Part shown: in pieces, positions 46,560 through 57,654 of the stretch
How positions within the stretch are numbered: position 1 is the first letter of the stretch
Layout: each line of letters opens with the position of its first letter
Source: Limnephilus marmoratus
Lineage: Eukaryota; Arthropoda; Insecta; Trichoptera; Limnephilidae
DNA: 64,000 nt
Direction: 5' to 3'
Assembly: GCA_917880885.1 (NCBI GenBank)
Contig: OU862908.1
Coordinates: 54,581,819 to 54,645,818, forward strand
Made by a program: the position numbers and the translations under genes
Notes under the pieces: generated by a model
What the model saw: the letters and a program-made list of their open reading frames with translations, nothing else
What the model was told of the DNA's origin: nothing
Databases searched by the model: none

Positions 46560-47062
46560 TTTGTTTTGATAAAATGGTGCGAATAAATCTAAACGAAACA
46601 TGAAACAGAACAAGACACGTAAAAATAAAAAGGTAGCGGTCGCAAATAGGAATATAATCCAGGACCTTTTGTCGTACCGGGACAGCGCCGTAACCAAATC
46701 GGCCTTGATAACTAATCTTATTTTGCATAAATGATATTAACCTACTTAAGATATTGCAATGAAATTGATAAAATAGACTTTAAAGGGGTTTTTTCTGCTA
46801 AACGTGTTTTCTCTGTGTGAATATAATCAATAAGTACATCTTCAGGAAAGGTTGAAAATGTTTGTTTTTTTTTTTAAGAAATAATATAAAAAATCCAAAC
46901 CTCGAATTTGCGAATGCCATGTTTACAGGGAACGGGTGCCCGAGAAATTTTAAAGAAAATTAAAATTTGGAATTGAAGCCAAAAGACTTGTCCAAACTGA
47001 ATAATATTTTTTTTAATCAAAAGGTGTAGCATATGTATAAATAGTAAACGCAGTCTCTTCCT
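46560..47062. other. spacer, no gene seen
   Basis: No supported feature. The minus ORF 46402-46728 reads through the foldback arm and is discounted. Confidence 0.45.
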
Positions 47063-47063
47063 T

Positions 47064-47113
47064 AACAAAAAAAAAACACTAGTCTCAAGGAAGACTAGTG
47101 TTTTTTTTTTGTT
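47064..47113. repeat. perfect 22 bp hairpin with A/T-run flanks
   Basis: The stem AACA(A9)CACTAGTCT pairs perfectly with its reverse complement at 47092-47113 around a 6 nt loop. Confidence 0.85.
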
Positions 47114-47240
47114 GAAGTTAATTATTATATTTGAACAGATTATGTTGTCCTAACTTGTATTTATTATTGTTTTTTTTTTTTTTTTTTAAATTATTTAATA
47201 TATATACAATGTACATTTATATATGTTCAAATATTTTAAT

Positions 47241-47264
47241 ACCACTCTTCCATGGAAGAGTGGT
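47241..47264. repeat. perfect 24 bp palindrome
   Basis: ACCACTCTTCCA followed by its exact reverse complement, no spacer. Confidence 0.95.
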
Positions 47265-47295
47265 GCACATTTTTTAATGCTATATTAAAAGTAAA

Positions 47296-47637
47296 TTTGG
47301 GAGGCGGGAATGGGTACCGCCGCCCCGGGAACCTTTATTGGATAACCAACACCTCTGCCATAGATCACCCCAAGTGGTTCGCTACGTTTGGTGATTTAGC
47401 AGGGGTGCCCGGGTTCATGGGGTGAGGTTTGTCTAGGTCTTGGAGGCGGATGACCAGGACATACTGAACCCCAGATTCCTACCCACCCCTTAAACCCTTT
47501 TCCTTCCCAGAACTCTCCTCTCCTTCCTTTCCTTAAAAAAACCCTCCACACAGCATCCCCAAAGATGACATAGGCCCTGAGAAGAATTATTTTCCGCAGG
47601 GCCTCCTGTGTGGAGCTCATGTAAAAAAAAAAAAAAA
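47296..47637 (+). mobile_element. SINE-B, short subtype, full length with poly(A)
   Basis: The head is AATTTGGGAGGCGGGAATGG, followed by GGTACCGCCGCCCCGGGAAC. The copy ends GAGCTCATGT plus an A-run (about 47622-47637), so this copy fixes the orientation of the family. Near the 3' end are nested pairing arms: CTCCACACAG (47544-47553) with CTGTGTGGAG (47606-47615), and inside them GGCCCTGAG with CAGGGCC. A clear pol III promoter was not seen, so SINE status is tentative. The minus ORF 47396-47701 is a by-product. Confidence 0.8.
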
Positions 47638-47639
47638 TG

Positions 47640-48986
47640 TGCAGATAAAAAACAATAAGTTGTAAGTTTGGTGTTATGTAATTACAAGTATCTACTATCA
47701 AACAATTTTATTTTGTACTTGAATAATGTATCTAGAAATATTGTTATTAGTTACTAAAATCAAAACAAAATTTAATAATAATAAATAAAATTAATAATAT
47801 AATGAAATATTAAATAAAAGTACGTAAATTATTTTTAAAAAATCATTTTTACGGGCTTAAATTTAAATTACACCGATTTTTGTTGGAACACAAATTTTTT
47901 GTGTACATATTTAAAATATCGACCTAAGAACTTTTTTTTATTCCATTACGTAGTAGTAGATTTGGAAAGGTTTTTTTTGTAATTACCATTAACTCACAAA
48001 AAATGTGGAAGCTTGTAAAATTAAATCATTTATTTTCCTATATTTTATAAATTAAAAGAAAAAATATATAAAGAAAGTACATATTCGTACTAGATATTTG
48101 CTAAAACCTCTGATGTAAAAAGAATTTTGGCCTCAATAAAAGGCTGCGCACACACAGAATATGTTATACATAGAATCAACTTTTTTAAATCACCTTTCCG
48201 GATTTGTTTTGGTTCTCTCTTTCAGAATGTGAGTGTAATAAGTGATCATCAGAATGTTATATTTTTACTCACCGCGGCAGTATGTTTTATAATTAAAAAC
48301 CTTAATAAATAAATTAGATGTGCTACATTTGCTATACCCTTTGACCAAAGAATAATTATTCAATTTGGTGAAGTATTTTGGCCTCAAATCCTAATTTAAG
48401 TTTTGTATGAAAAGGACCGCGCAGGATGTTCGTGCAAAAGGCTTTCAGTTAACTCCTATACCTTTCCCAAGGGTTGGTAAAACGTTGAAGGTGTTTTATA
48501 TTATATTACCTCACTCATTTAAATCTTATTGAAACCATTGTTACTACTGAGACGTACACTGTATAATATTATACCCCGTCAAACTAGAAAAACTCGTGCT
48601 GACACTTTAAGTGTAGGAAAGGGTATGGCGTGAACCGGACGATCCCTCGTGAGATAGGGCGACACTATTGAAAGTTTTAGAGTGGTTACCACAATTTGGG
48701 TATTTTAACAAAAAACTTTAAGTCTGAAATCGCTGTTGAAAACATTAATTTAATTTTTACCAACTTAAAACTTTTTTTATCAAATTCAATTTCCGTGTTT
48801 GTTGATATAAAAATAAAATATCATGATGTGTATTCATTAAAGAATATCTTTTTTTCATTTATGTCCGTTTAAATTTTATTTTCAAATAGTTTTTAAGTTT
48901 ATTTCCATAATGGATATAAAAGTATTTTGTTTTTACTTATTGGTACTTTTTTCAAATTGATTGCTAAATTTCAATGCTCTACACAT
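47640..48986. other. AT-rich spacer, no gene seen
   Basis: No supported feature. Confidence 0.45.
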
Positions 48987-48995
48987 ATGCTGTTC

Positions 48996-49472
48996 GGTGA
49001 CCCGACAATTCGTCCTGCGACCATTCATCCGGCGACAGTTCATCCTGCGACAGTTCATCCGGCCGACAGTTCATCCTGCCGACAGTTCATCCTGCCGACA
49101 GTTTATCCCGCTGACAATTCATCCGGCGACAATTCATCCTGCCTGATCATTTAGAAGATTTTTATTAAGTAAGAATGCAAAGAGGATATACGGCCGTACA
49201 ACCAAAATCGATATACTTATATCTGAAGGCATCTTGAGTGGAAATCCGCTGTAAAAATATTTTTACTAAATAGGTTAGGTTAGGTTAGGTTAGGTTGTAC
49301 GGCCGTATATCCTCTTTGCATACTTACTTGAAGAAAAAATCTTCTAAATGATCAGGCAGGATGAATTGTCGCCGGATGAATTGTCAGCGGGATGAACTGT
49401 CGGCAGGATGAACTGTCGGCAGGATGAAATGTCGGCCGGATGAACTGTCGCAGGATGAACTGTCATGGAACC
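48996..49472. mobile_element. foldback element FB-2 with internal (TTAGG)4
   Basis: 477 bp and near-identical to 46054-46550, with the same ends and arm repeats. The central GGTTA tract has only four perfect units (49273-49292) against eight in FB-1. It is flanked by ATGCTGTTC on both sides (48987-48995 and 49473-49481), a clean 9 bp target duplication, which shows an independent insertion. Confidence 0.9.
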
Positions 49473-49484
49473 ATGCTGTTCATC

Positions 49485-51560
49485 TGCTATAAAACTCTAA
49501 TAATTAACACTTCTGTGCACCACAAATTATATTTCAAGTCAATTAATGAAAACGAAATGTATGCATACGTTTGTCACGTTCGCGAATTGCTGCTCGTGAG
49601 TAGATACGAGTACTCTGAGTTTTGTTACAGGTGAAAGCTTTCTGCGTCCTGTTTACTCGGGTTTTTGTAACAGCTTTTGGCCAGATCGGATGAAATTGTT
49701 ACATCAGGCATTGATTTACAACTCAGTAGATGTACTTTGCACTAAATAAACAATATTTGTATACAAATTCTACAACGTGTTTAGGCACACAAATTGCTGG
49801 TTAAAATGACTGCTAAACACTAATAGGTGGGCACTTCTAAATGAAACATTGTGGCAGCAAGCCTTATCACCTAATTAGCCAGAACCTAAATAAGAATAAA
49901 GACACGGAACAAATAAAAACAATCCCCCCACCATCAATTACTACCTACCTCACAGTCTATTGTTGACGAATTTCTGTGCCTGCTCAAAATATCAAAGAAT
50001 CAACAAATTAATCAGTAGAGAAACTACTAAAATTGGTCAACTCCTCTAAAAAGTAGATCGCGCACTGAGTCGGTGTAGTTCTTTTCCCGAAAAGTGTATT
50101 GTGTTACATCGAAAAGAAGATTTTTTTCCGGGGCTTGTGTCACATTTTTCGCCAATCTGTGCCGTAGTGACTTTGAACATCATAAAATTCAAGGATTCCT
50201 TCCCATGAGGATCTTAAGTGCTACAAAGGTGTAGCATCCTTAACAGTTCTGAAAGCAAGAAAATCATAAAAAAGTTGGAAATTAATACGATTGACACTAC
50301 AATCGGAAGTGACCTGCCAGGTAAGTATGTTTCCGTATCCATTTGTAAATAGTAAAATTATTTAGAACCTAAGCATTCCTAATAAATTGTACAGTGCCCT
50401 TGAGGTGATTTTTCACAAAAATGGCGCTTTATAAATTATTATTATTATCCTATCAAGAAACCGCTCATTCAAAAGTGCTCTTTATTCTGTGTGAATTTCA
50501 CGCTCAACGAACATTAAAATGTTTACTTAATATACTGTTGTGAAAAAAACATTGAAGTTCCTTCAGACTTTATGTCTTGTTTTGTTTGTAAGGAAGAATA
50601 CCACATTCTTTGTGCTGAAATAGTTGAAACCTCTCGACGAGCTGGAAAAAACCAATTACGTCTACAAAATTTGAAATTTGCAAAATGTGCCAAACCTCTC
50701 GCAATATTTCCGTCTCCGATCTTAATTCTCCCTCCCTCACAGCTGAGCTAATAATCGTATTTTGTATACTCTTGTTCCTACGTTGCTATACGTCATTATT
50801 CAAACAGTAACATGATGTATATACTTGTTATTATAAGGGTACTCTCTCTAGAGGTTGTATTTATAAAGTCCCAGTTTTGTTTTTTCCTAATATTGATTTA
50901 CCGCAAAGCGAAAATAAACACACGTTCATCTGACAAATGAGAAATTTTTATACAAGTACCAGAACAAAACAAAGATATCACTGGTTGAAACCTATAATGT
51001 TTTGGCCACAATGTGTTGGTATGTTGTGAATTGTGGAAAGATTAGAATATGTGAAGCAGATATAAATTAATATGGAGTGGATGTGGTTGGCTATTTACCA
51101 TACAATTGAAATACTAATTCAAGAAAGATTTATATTAGAGAATTTGTGTAATTTTAATTTGCTTATAAGTAGTATACAGCCATTTTTTGGTTTTGGATAT
51201 TATCATAAAATAAATTTCCTGAAAGTTTGATATTCAACTCCGTAAGATATTTTATACCAAGTACTAAATATTTAATATTTGCTCGCAAAAAATAGCAATA
51301 TTAACATTAACATGTATTTTCAATAGTCAAGAGGGCTGCAATGGTCAGTCGATTGTTCAAAAGTTCTGCGTTAAGCAAGTTGGTCATAGTCGACGGGCCC
51401 TCCTGTATTTTTTAATTCAAGTCGTTATAATTTAAATGGTATTGTGAAAGTTTTTTTCAAAATAGAATCGAAGATAAATTGGTAAGAAATCAGTTGTTTA
51501 TGACCTCCCTTGTCCAAGTTGCGATGCAACAATGAGCTGTGTGACATAAATTTAATTCTT
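49485..51560. other. spacer, no gene seen
   Basis: A short plus frame ending SRYEYSEFCYR before CAG|GTGAAA (49630) resembles an exon end, but the evidence is weak. Nothing else supported. Confidence 0.35.
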
Positions 51561-51636
51561 GTTTCAATTGTTGGTTTTTTCAAAGATCTGCATTAGCTGA
51601 ATTAGATTTGAAATCAATAAACTAACTTCAAGATCA

Positions 51637-51776
51637 GTCCACAAATAGATTAAAGCTTTTCCTAGACGCTTAGAATCATTTGCTGCTATATAATTCTCTA
51701 AGGGGATATTTGTATCGAAAAAGAGGTTGTTTCGTTTATAAATATCCCTGTTTGTGTACCCGCCATTTCCCAACCC
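51637..51776 (-). CDS. weak candidate coding exon, unknown gene
   Basis: On the minus strand CACCACTCCACAG could be an acceptor just before 51776, and GAA|GTTAGT a donor after 51637. The frame between reads GNGGYTNRDIYKRNNLFF, then ENYIAANDSKRLGKALIYLW. The composition looks like real protein; the splice signals are only fair. The frame stays open to 51564. Family not recognised. Confidence 0.3.
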
Positions 51777-51779
51777 CTG

Positions 51780-52672
51780 TGGAGTGGTGATTTACTAAAT
51801 TGACCATCAACAAACTGTGCAATGGTTAAAGAAATTTACTTAAATGTAAAACGGATAAACCTGATACTTACGTATAACTCTTTACTCATTACTATATGCG
51901 GCTAGCTCCAGAAAAGGGTAGGTGCATGATAATTATAAAACCATAAATGAAAGATATAAGTTAAAGATATAAAAATAGGTTTTATTTGCGATGACCAACA
52001 GGGACATAATTGGTAATATTAAACAAAAGGTGATGACTCTAAATTAGATATTATCTCGGGCCGTGTACATCAATCAACGAAGATGATTGTATGTTAGACA
52101 ATAAGTTACAAGTGGGTAAAACGCGAGTGTGCAGTGCAAAATATTAACAAGGGGCGCCATTGCATTTTTTATATAGAATACAAAAACTAAAGAATCTAAA
52201 CTGGTAACCTGAGAAATAAATAAAATAAAATAACGTTACGTTACGATGGATTTCCATGATGAGTATGTGATAATTATAATGTTGCGATCCAAAGCGCCAA
52301 TGGTTGATCTCCCAGACAGCTGTAAGCACGTTCCCTCTTGTGGTTTGGTTTCTTGACTGAAGTTAGCGGCGAGCCGAGTCTCTGCACAGATAGACGGTAA
52401 TTGAAACGGGATGACACATCTCAAATACGCCAGTACTTATTCACCACGAAACCGGGGTGAGAAGGTCCGTATGATAATCCAAACCGTTGCAACTGAAAAC
52501 ACGACAATTAACTCTCCGAATAACCTATTGAGGGAGAAGAATATATATTTTTCGGTATATAATGTAATATAATAATATAAAGTATGATCAAAGCCCCATA
52601 CGGTTTGACATTGTTCCATTAGGAAACAACATTACAAGTGAAAATCAAAATTTGCATATATTTAAATAGACG
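51780..52672. other. spacer, no gene seen
   Basis: No supported feature; overlapping short ORFs at 52144-52619 on the minus strand look like chance. Confidence 0.4.
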
Positions 52673-52673
52673 A

Positions 52674-52685
52674 TTAAGTAGATAA
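52674..52685. repeat. 12 bp target-site duplication, left copy
   Basis: TTAAGTAGATAA, repeated exactly at 55296-55307 on the other side of the LINE. Confidence 0.85.
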
Positions 52686-52700
52686 CTAACTAACTAACCA

Positions 52701-53312
52701 TCACGCCGTTTCCCCGCAGGGGTAGGCAGAGAGGACGGACCGCCAAACATCCCGGTCTTGGCACACATTCCTTGCCTCGTTTACATTCATACAACGTCTC
52801 ATACATTCTCTTCTATTATTCTGACTCTTGACATGGCCCGACTCAAGTATCTGATTCACTTGGTCGTGCCATGTCTTTCTTGGGCGTCCTCGACTTCTTC
52901 TACCATTCACATTTGCGTCATATATTCTCCTTACACTCCTTTCCTCGTTCATTCGCTCTACATGCCCAAACCATCGGAGCGTTCCTTTCTTGATCTTACT
53001 CATCACGCTTACATCAGCCTTGCATTCTTTGCGGATTTCCACATTTCTCACACGATCATACATGGTTTTACCACACATACGCCTCAGGGATCTCATTTCT
53101 ACAGCGTTCAGTCTACTTTCATCCTTCCTCTGCCAGTTCCATGCCTCACTGCCATACATCAGGGTAGGTACCAGTACTCCATTATGGACGGCTAGTTTTG
53201 CGTCTTTGGACAGTTTTTTGTTGCTGCCAACGGCGTTTAGTCCTCCATTAATAGAGTTACCTGCATTCACCCTTCTTTCAACTCTCGTACGTTTTCGTAC
53301 TCTCTCTTTCAA
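52701..53312 (-). pseudogene. LINE ORF2 C-terminal region
   Basis: 203 codons; the first codon at 53312 is not a true start. It shows the characteristic C-terminus of this LINE group: RRVNAGNSINGGLNAVG, AVHNGVLVPTLMYGSEAW, AVEMRSLRRMCGKTMYDRVR, LRWFGHVERMNEERSVRR and SRGRPRKTWHDQV. It is joined out of frame to the RT part. The plus-strand ORFs here are shadows. Confidence 0.85.
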
Positions 53313-54822
53313 ACACCATGACTTTAGACTTACTTACATTCATCATTAACTCATTCTTCATGCATACTTCGTTCATTCTTGACACGAGAGACTGTAGATC
53401 TTCCATACTGTTAGATATCAGCACCGCATCATCAGCATACAACAGGCAACATACTTCTAGATTACTCAATTTCGCACCCAATCCCATCTCTTTCAATTCT
53501 TGCATACAATTATCCATATATAGATTGAATAACCACGGCGACATTACGCAGCCTTGTTTAACACCTTTTGTGATGTCAAACCACCCCGTAAAATCGCCGT
53601 TCACCCTAACACATGCAACGCTTCCCTCATACAGAGACGCAATTGCCTGTATGAGATACTTATTCACTCCATACTTGGACAATACCTTCCATAGCTTTTT
53701 CCTGTCAACTCGGTCGTACACTTTTTGTAGATCTACAAAGGCACAGAAGAGTTTCTGTTTTTTTGCAAGAAACTTTTCAGTGAGCATACGCAATGAGAAA
53801 ATCTGGTCCATGCATCCCCTTCCACTCATAAAAGCACCTTGCACATCCCATATTTTATCTTTTGTTTCCATTCTTACCCTTTCAATCAATATTCTACCAT
53901 ACAACTTGCCCACTGTACTAAGAAGGCTGATAGCCCTATGATTCCCACATTCCATACGTGACCCTTTACCTTTGTACAATGGCATGATTACAGCCCTTCT
54001 CCAATCTAATGGCGTGTAACCCTCCTCTAAACATTGGTTAAAAAGTCTGCACAACCATGTGAGAATAATACGGCTATCTCCTTTAAAGTATTCGGCAGCA
54101 ATATTGTCGAAACCCACAGCCTTACCATTTTTCATACATTTAATAGATTTTTTTATTTCATCCATGCTGATTTTGGTAACATTCACTCCATCATCGTTCA
54201 TAACCGATTCACCGCTTGGATCACAGTCACTCGGGTTACTTTCGAAGACCTCCTCGAAATATTTCATCCATCTCTCTTTAATTTCATTCTCATTCGTCAA
54301 CATTTGTCCATCTTTCGATTTTATCACTTTCATGCTTCCGTTCTCTGGTCCACTCCGGGATCTCTTGACCTCCTTCCAAAACAGTTTTATGTTTTCTTGG
54401 AAGTGGTTTGTCATTTTGATTCCCTCTTCTTCTTCCAGGCGTTTTTTCCGTTCTTTCACCCCAACACTTACTCTTTTCTTGCATACCTTATACACTTCTT
54501 TCGCTCGATCTCTCTCTTCGCTTGAAACACTGCCAGTCGCTATCAGATGTAACCATGCTTTCTTCTTCTCTGAGACCAGTGCTTTGATCTCATCATCCCA
54601 CCATGCATCACCTTTTTTCCTACCTTGCTTACTTATTCCACACACGTCTCTACCAGATTCGCATAGACTCACCTTAATGTGGTTCCATGTTTCCTCTATG
54701 CTTAGACCGTTCATTTCCTTCTCATTCAATCTCATTTCTGCACACTTCTTATACTCACTTCTGACATACTCGTTTTGTAGTTTTTCTATTTTGATTCTTG
54801 TTGGAGTTGATACCGTTTTCAC
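53278..54822 (-). pseudogene. LINE reverse transcriptase (main part)
   Basis: 514 codons; the first codon at 54822 is GTG and the frame is a continuation of the endonuclease ORF. Blocks: the linker with KKRVSVGVKERKKRLEEEEG, AVGFDNIAAEYFKG, AISLLSTVGKLYGRIL, the palm motif CAFVDLQKVYDRVDRKKLW, KGVKQGCVMSPWLF, and the catalytic YADD in CCLLYADDAVLIS. Both catalytic blocks are intact. After KVMVFERES the frame diverges and the usual thumb segment with an YLG-type motif is absent, suggesting an internal deletion near 53300. Confidence 0.88.
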
Positions 54823-54848
54823 CTTAGAGCGCCAGCCGCGAAAGAGGT

Positions 54849-55280
54849 TTACTTTGACACCACCAGAAAGTGGTCAGTTTCAACCTCAGCCCCTCTGAAA
54901 ACTCTTGTGTCCTCGGTAACGGCTCTCAACCTAGAGTCAATTACTACAAAATCGATTATTGATCTTTCAATTCCTCTTTCCCACGTATACTGATGGATAC
55001 CTTTATGATCAAAGAAAGTATTCGACACAAAAAGGTTCCACTCTAAACATACCTCAAGTATTCTGTTCCCATTATCATTCGTTCTTTTATCCCCGAACAT
55101 ACCTAAGGCCGAATCAAATACGTCACGTCTAATACCGACCCACCCATTCAAATCACCCGCCATAATAATCCTTTCATTCAACCCTTTTAGTCTCATAACA
55201 TCATTCACATCAGTCCAAAAATCATCTTTCACTTCGTCACTTTCAGAATTAACAGGGGCATAGCAAATAATAAGAAACAC
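54849..55280 (-). pseudogene. LINE endonuclease, C-terminal half
   Basis: 143 codons beginning inside the EEP endonuclease (IICYAPVNSESDEVKDDFW). The remaining motifs are intact: IMAGDLNGWVG, SIIDFVVID and TDHFLV. The N-terminal catalytic residues are lost through 5' truncation. The frame stops right after TDHFLVVSK, where the next frame picks up (VNLFRGW), consistent with loss of a single base near 54849. Confidence 0.85.
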
Positions 55281-55295
55281 CCTTGTTAAACCAAT

Positions 55296-55307
55296 TTAAG
55301 TAGATAA
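55296..55307. repeat. 12 bp target-site duplication, right copy
   Basis: TTAAGTAGATAA, identical to 52674-52685. Confidence 0.85.
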
Positions 55308-55554
55308 TTTTGTTAAAAAAAAGTAGCCATGCTATACGTAGGGAGATAGGTGAGGGAATGAGTGGAGAGAAAAACAAGGCTTTTAAAAATAATTTTCCAA
55401 CGCAAAACACTCTTATAGAAAATGGTAGATATTCAATTATCGAGGCCAGTTAGCTGGTCGAGCGTTCCAGAACGGCTTTAATCCGCTGCTAGATAAGTCC
55501 TCCATTATTATGCAAGGAAAATTTCCGCTTATTACGGTAGCTAGTATGACCATT

Positions 55555-56100
55555 TTTCTCAAAGCTGCCAACTATATAACTGGTGTAGTCAAAATAATAT
55601 GTTTTTGAATGGTGATAAATGTTATATTACATTTCACACTCGAAACAAATATAGAAAAGATTACGCATATTCCTTTGATAATTATAAGTTGAATATAATT
55701 ACTGCCATAAGAGATCTAGGCATTACCCTTATCTATTCTAAATGTATGTTTGATGTATGCATTAACAATGGTAAGAGTAATTCATTGAAAATGCTGGGAT
55801 TCATTCGCAGAATATTAAAGTCATTTAAAAACACCCAATCAGTTCTAGCGTTATATACTTTATGTGTCAGAATTCACATTACAGGAAACAAACAAATACT
55901 ATTGAATCTTTGTAAAAAAAATCCCAAGACTAATTATTATCTTTCAAAGGTGTATTCAGCGGCTTACTCCAATGAGGAACGTAGAATCCTTTAATTTTCT
56001 TACATTAGGCAAAAGAAGATAATCTACTGCCTTAACATGTTATATAATTACAAAATATACAAAATTATTCACCACAAGCTTGAAACCACTAAATTGTCTT
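55555..56100 (+). pseudogene. degenerate LINE RT fragment
   Basis: The frame 55599-55994 reads MFLNGDKCYITFHTRNKYRK, then ITAIRDLGITLIYSK and KMLGFIRRILKSFKN, which parallels the 16.2 kb copy after its FADD motif. Frames break afterwards. The FADD block itself is lost. Older than the 16.2 kb copy. Confidence 0.7.
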
Positions 56101-56296
56101 AGTAATAATCACATCAAAGTTCCTAATGAACTTTATTTGAAGTCAAAACTCATTTCATCTTGAAGGTTTTAATAACAATATTACTTATTTCAACCCAATG
56201 TCTCGAATGTGTTGATTGTATAATGCCATAGACAAAAGATATCGACTTCTTTATAAAAAGTCTGGCATATTTTAAAATACATGTACGAGTACTAAT

Positions 56297-56870
56297 TTTT
56301 TTTTTTTTTCATTTTAGTTTATTTAGGAAACAAACAGTTATATATATTTTAATAATTTCAAACAGTTATATTACATGGTTGCATTAACCAGCGAAGTTTC
56401 CGCTAAAATTTATAATATATATAAAAACATAGATTAAAACATTAAATAAAACATAAAGTGGTAGAAAAAAAGAAAAAATATATATATATACAAATCGTAT
56501 AAACACAAATTTAAAGCATGTGGGATATGTAAATTATCAAAATACTATTATTATTATAAAAAGAAAGAAAACCATCCAAATGTAAATCATCCAAATATTA
56601 TTATTATTATAAAAAGAAGGAAAACCAACATAACGAGAATGAAAGAAAAAATAACATGCAGCAGGGGTGGAGAGTTCGTAATTAATTATTTTTTTCCATT
56701 ATGAATTTAATAAATGGACCTGAGGAAAAATGGAAAATATCAGCGTCGTAAAAGATATCATTGTATTTTGTGCACGTCCTTCGAAGAAATGAATGTTGTG
56801 TGTAATTTGTTTTTGTGTGTGAGATGTGGAATTGTTGGTTTAACCTCGTATTTTAATACTAGCTAATTTA
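56297..56870 (-). mobile_element. probable LINE 3' end (degenerate)
   Basis: A T-run at 56297-56310 looks like a minus-strand poly(A) tail. About 56710-56860, read on the minus strand, gives LINE-C-terminus-like sequence (SFLRRTCTKYND). Between them is AT-rich sequence with two short ATTATTATTATAAAAAGAA repeats. The family is not assigned. Confidence 0.35.
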
Positions 56871-56894
56871 CGTCATGGTAAATAGAAATATTTG

Positions 56895-57250
56895 TTTTTT
56901 TTTTACATTAGCTCCACAGAGGAAGTCCCGAGAAAAATAATTTCCCTCAGGGCCTATGTCATCTTAGGGGATTCTATATGGAGGGTCTTTTTGAGAAAGG
57001 GAAGGATAGGAAGCTCTAGGAAGGAAAAAAGTACGAGGGGTGGGTAAGAATCTGGGAGTCAGTGTATCCAGGCGTGACGGACGTATCGATCCATCCCTCC
57101 AACTGCAGTGCAAGGCGATAGATCAAAAGGCCTCCCTCAGTCTCTCTTGATCCGGCCCTCCATGCAGCAGGTGGGCAGACGCACCCGCCGCTAAGACCTG
57201 GATAAACCTCACCACATGAACCCGGGCACCCCTGCTAAGTCACCAAACGT
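56895..57250 (-). mobile_element. SINE-B, long subtype
   Basis: T-run at 56895-56904, then GCTCCACAGAGGAAGTCCCG, the hairpin region, the long-subtype insert (GTGTATCCAGGCGTGACGGA) and the GGCACCCCTGCTAAGTCACC block. The 5' head is truncated at about 57250. Confidence 0.8.
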
Positions 57251-57432
57251 CTCCACCTAGTATCAACTAAACCTTGATTTATGCACGCTGTGAACATTTT
57301 AAATATGACCATCACAATGGCGATTTCATAATAATTGTTAACACTCAGTAAATGTTTCAAACAATAATAATAATAAAAAATAAATAAAAAACGGGCATTA
57401 AAAAATATTCCTGTTTGTAAGTAAAGACCAAC

Positions 57433-57604
57433 CTCAAAGTTGCTATATCAAAGGAAAGGATGTATTGGTGGGGTGCCAAGGCTGCGTCGCTTGCGCTGAA
57501 GTTTGTTTGCGGTTGACAAATATCATCAGCGATATAGAGTGATGAAATTTGTTCAGCTTCTGCTTTGTTGTGGAACTTTTCCCACTGTTTGTTTTCATGC
57601 ATAC
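57433..57604 (-). CDS. candidate internal coding exon, unknown gene
   Basis: On the minus strand the acceptor TTATCTTTCCCCGCAG precedes 57604, and a possible donor GAG|GTTGGT follows 57433. The frame reads MHENKQWEKFHNKAEAEQIS, then SLYIADDICQPQTNFSASDA and ALAPHQYILSFDIATL, a well-mixed composition quite unlike chance AT-rich ORFs. The open frame extends to 57357 and up to 57653, but the outer parts are Phe/Leu/Ile-rich and look intronic. Size (172 nt) and phase fit an internal exon. Family not recognised. Confidence 0.45.
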
Positions 57605-57654
57605 CTGCGGGGAAAGATAAGAGTGATTGTTGATTGAATCGTAAAAACAACACG

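Larger units (their letters stand above)
52686..55295 (-). mobile_element. 5'-truncated LINE (RTE-like in style), 12 bp target duplication
   Basis: Minus-strand insertion bracketed by TTAAGTAGATAA (52674-52685 and 55296-55307). The 3' end has a short GTTAGTTAGTTAG tail. It carries the second half of the endonuclease (54849-55280), most of the RT (53278-54822) and the C-terminal region (52701-53312), in three frames. The clade is a tentative call from the GVKQGCVMSPWLF and LRWFGHVERM motifs. A more decayed relative sits at 6346-6733. Confidence 0.88.

Noticed and set aside
47396..47701. 101-codon minus ORF also seen at 39681-39932
   Set aside because: Both are translations of SINE-B on the strand opposite to its orientation; other copies have different frames.
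54059..54898. 279-codon plus ORF
   Set aside because: It is the antisense shadow of the LINE reverse transcriptase on the minus strand.
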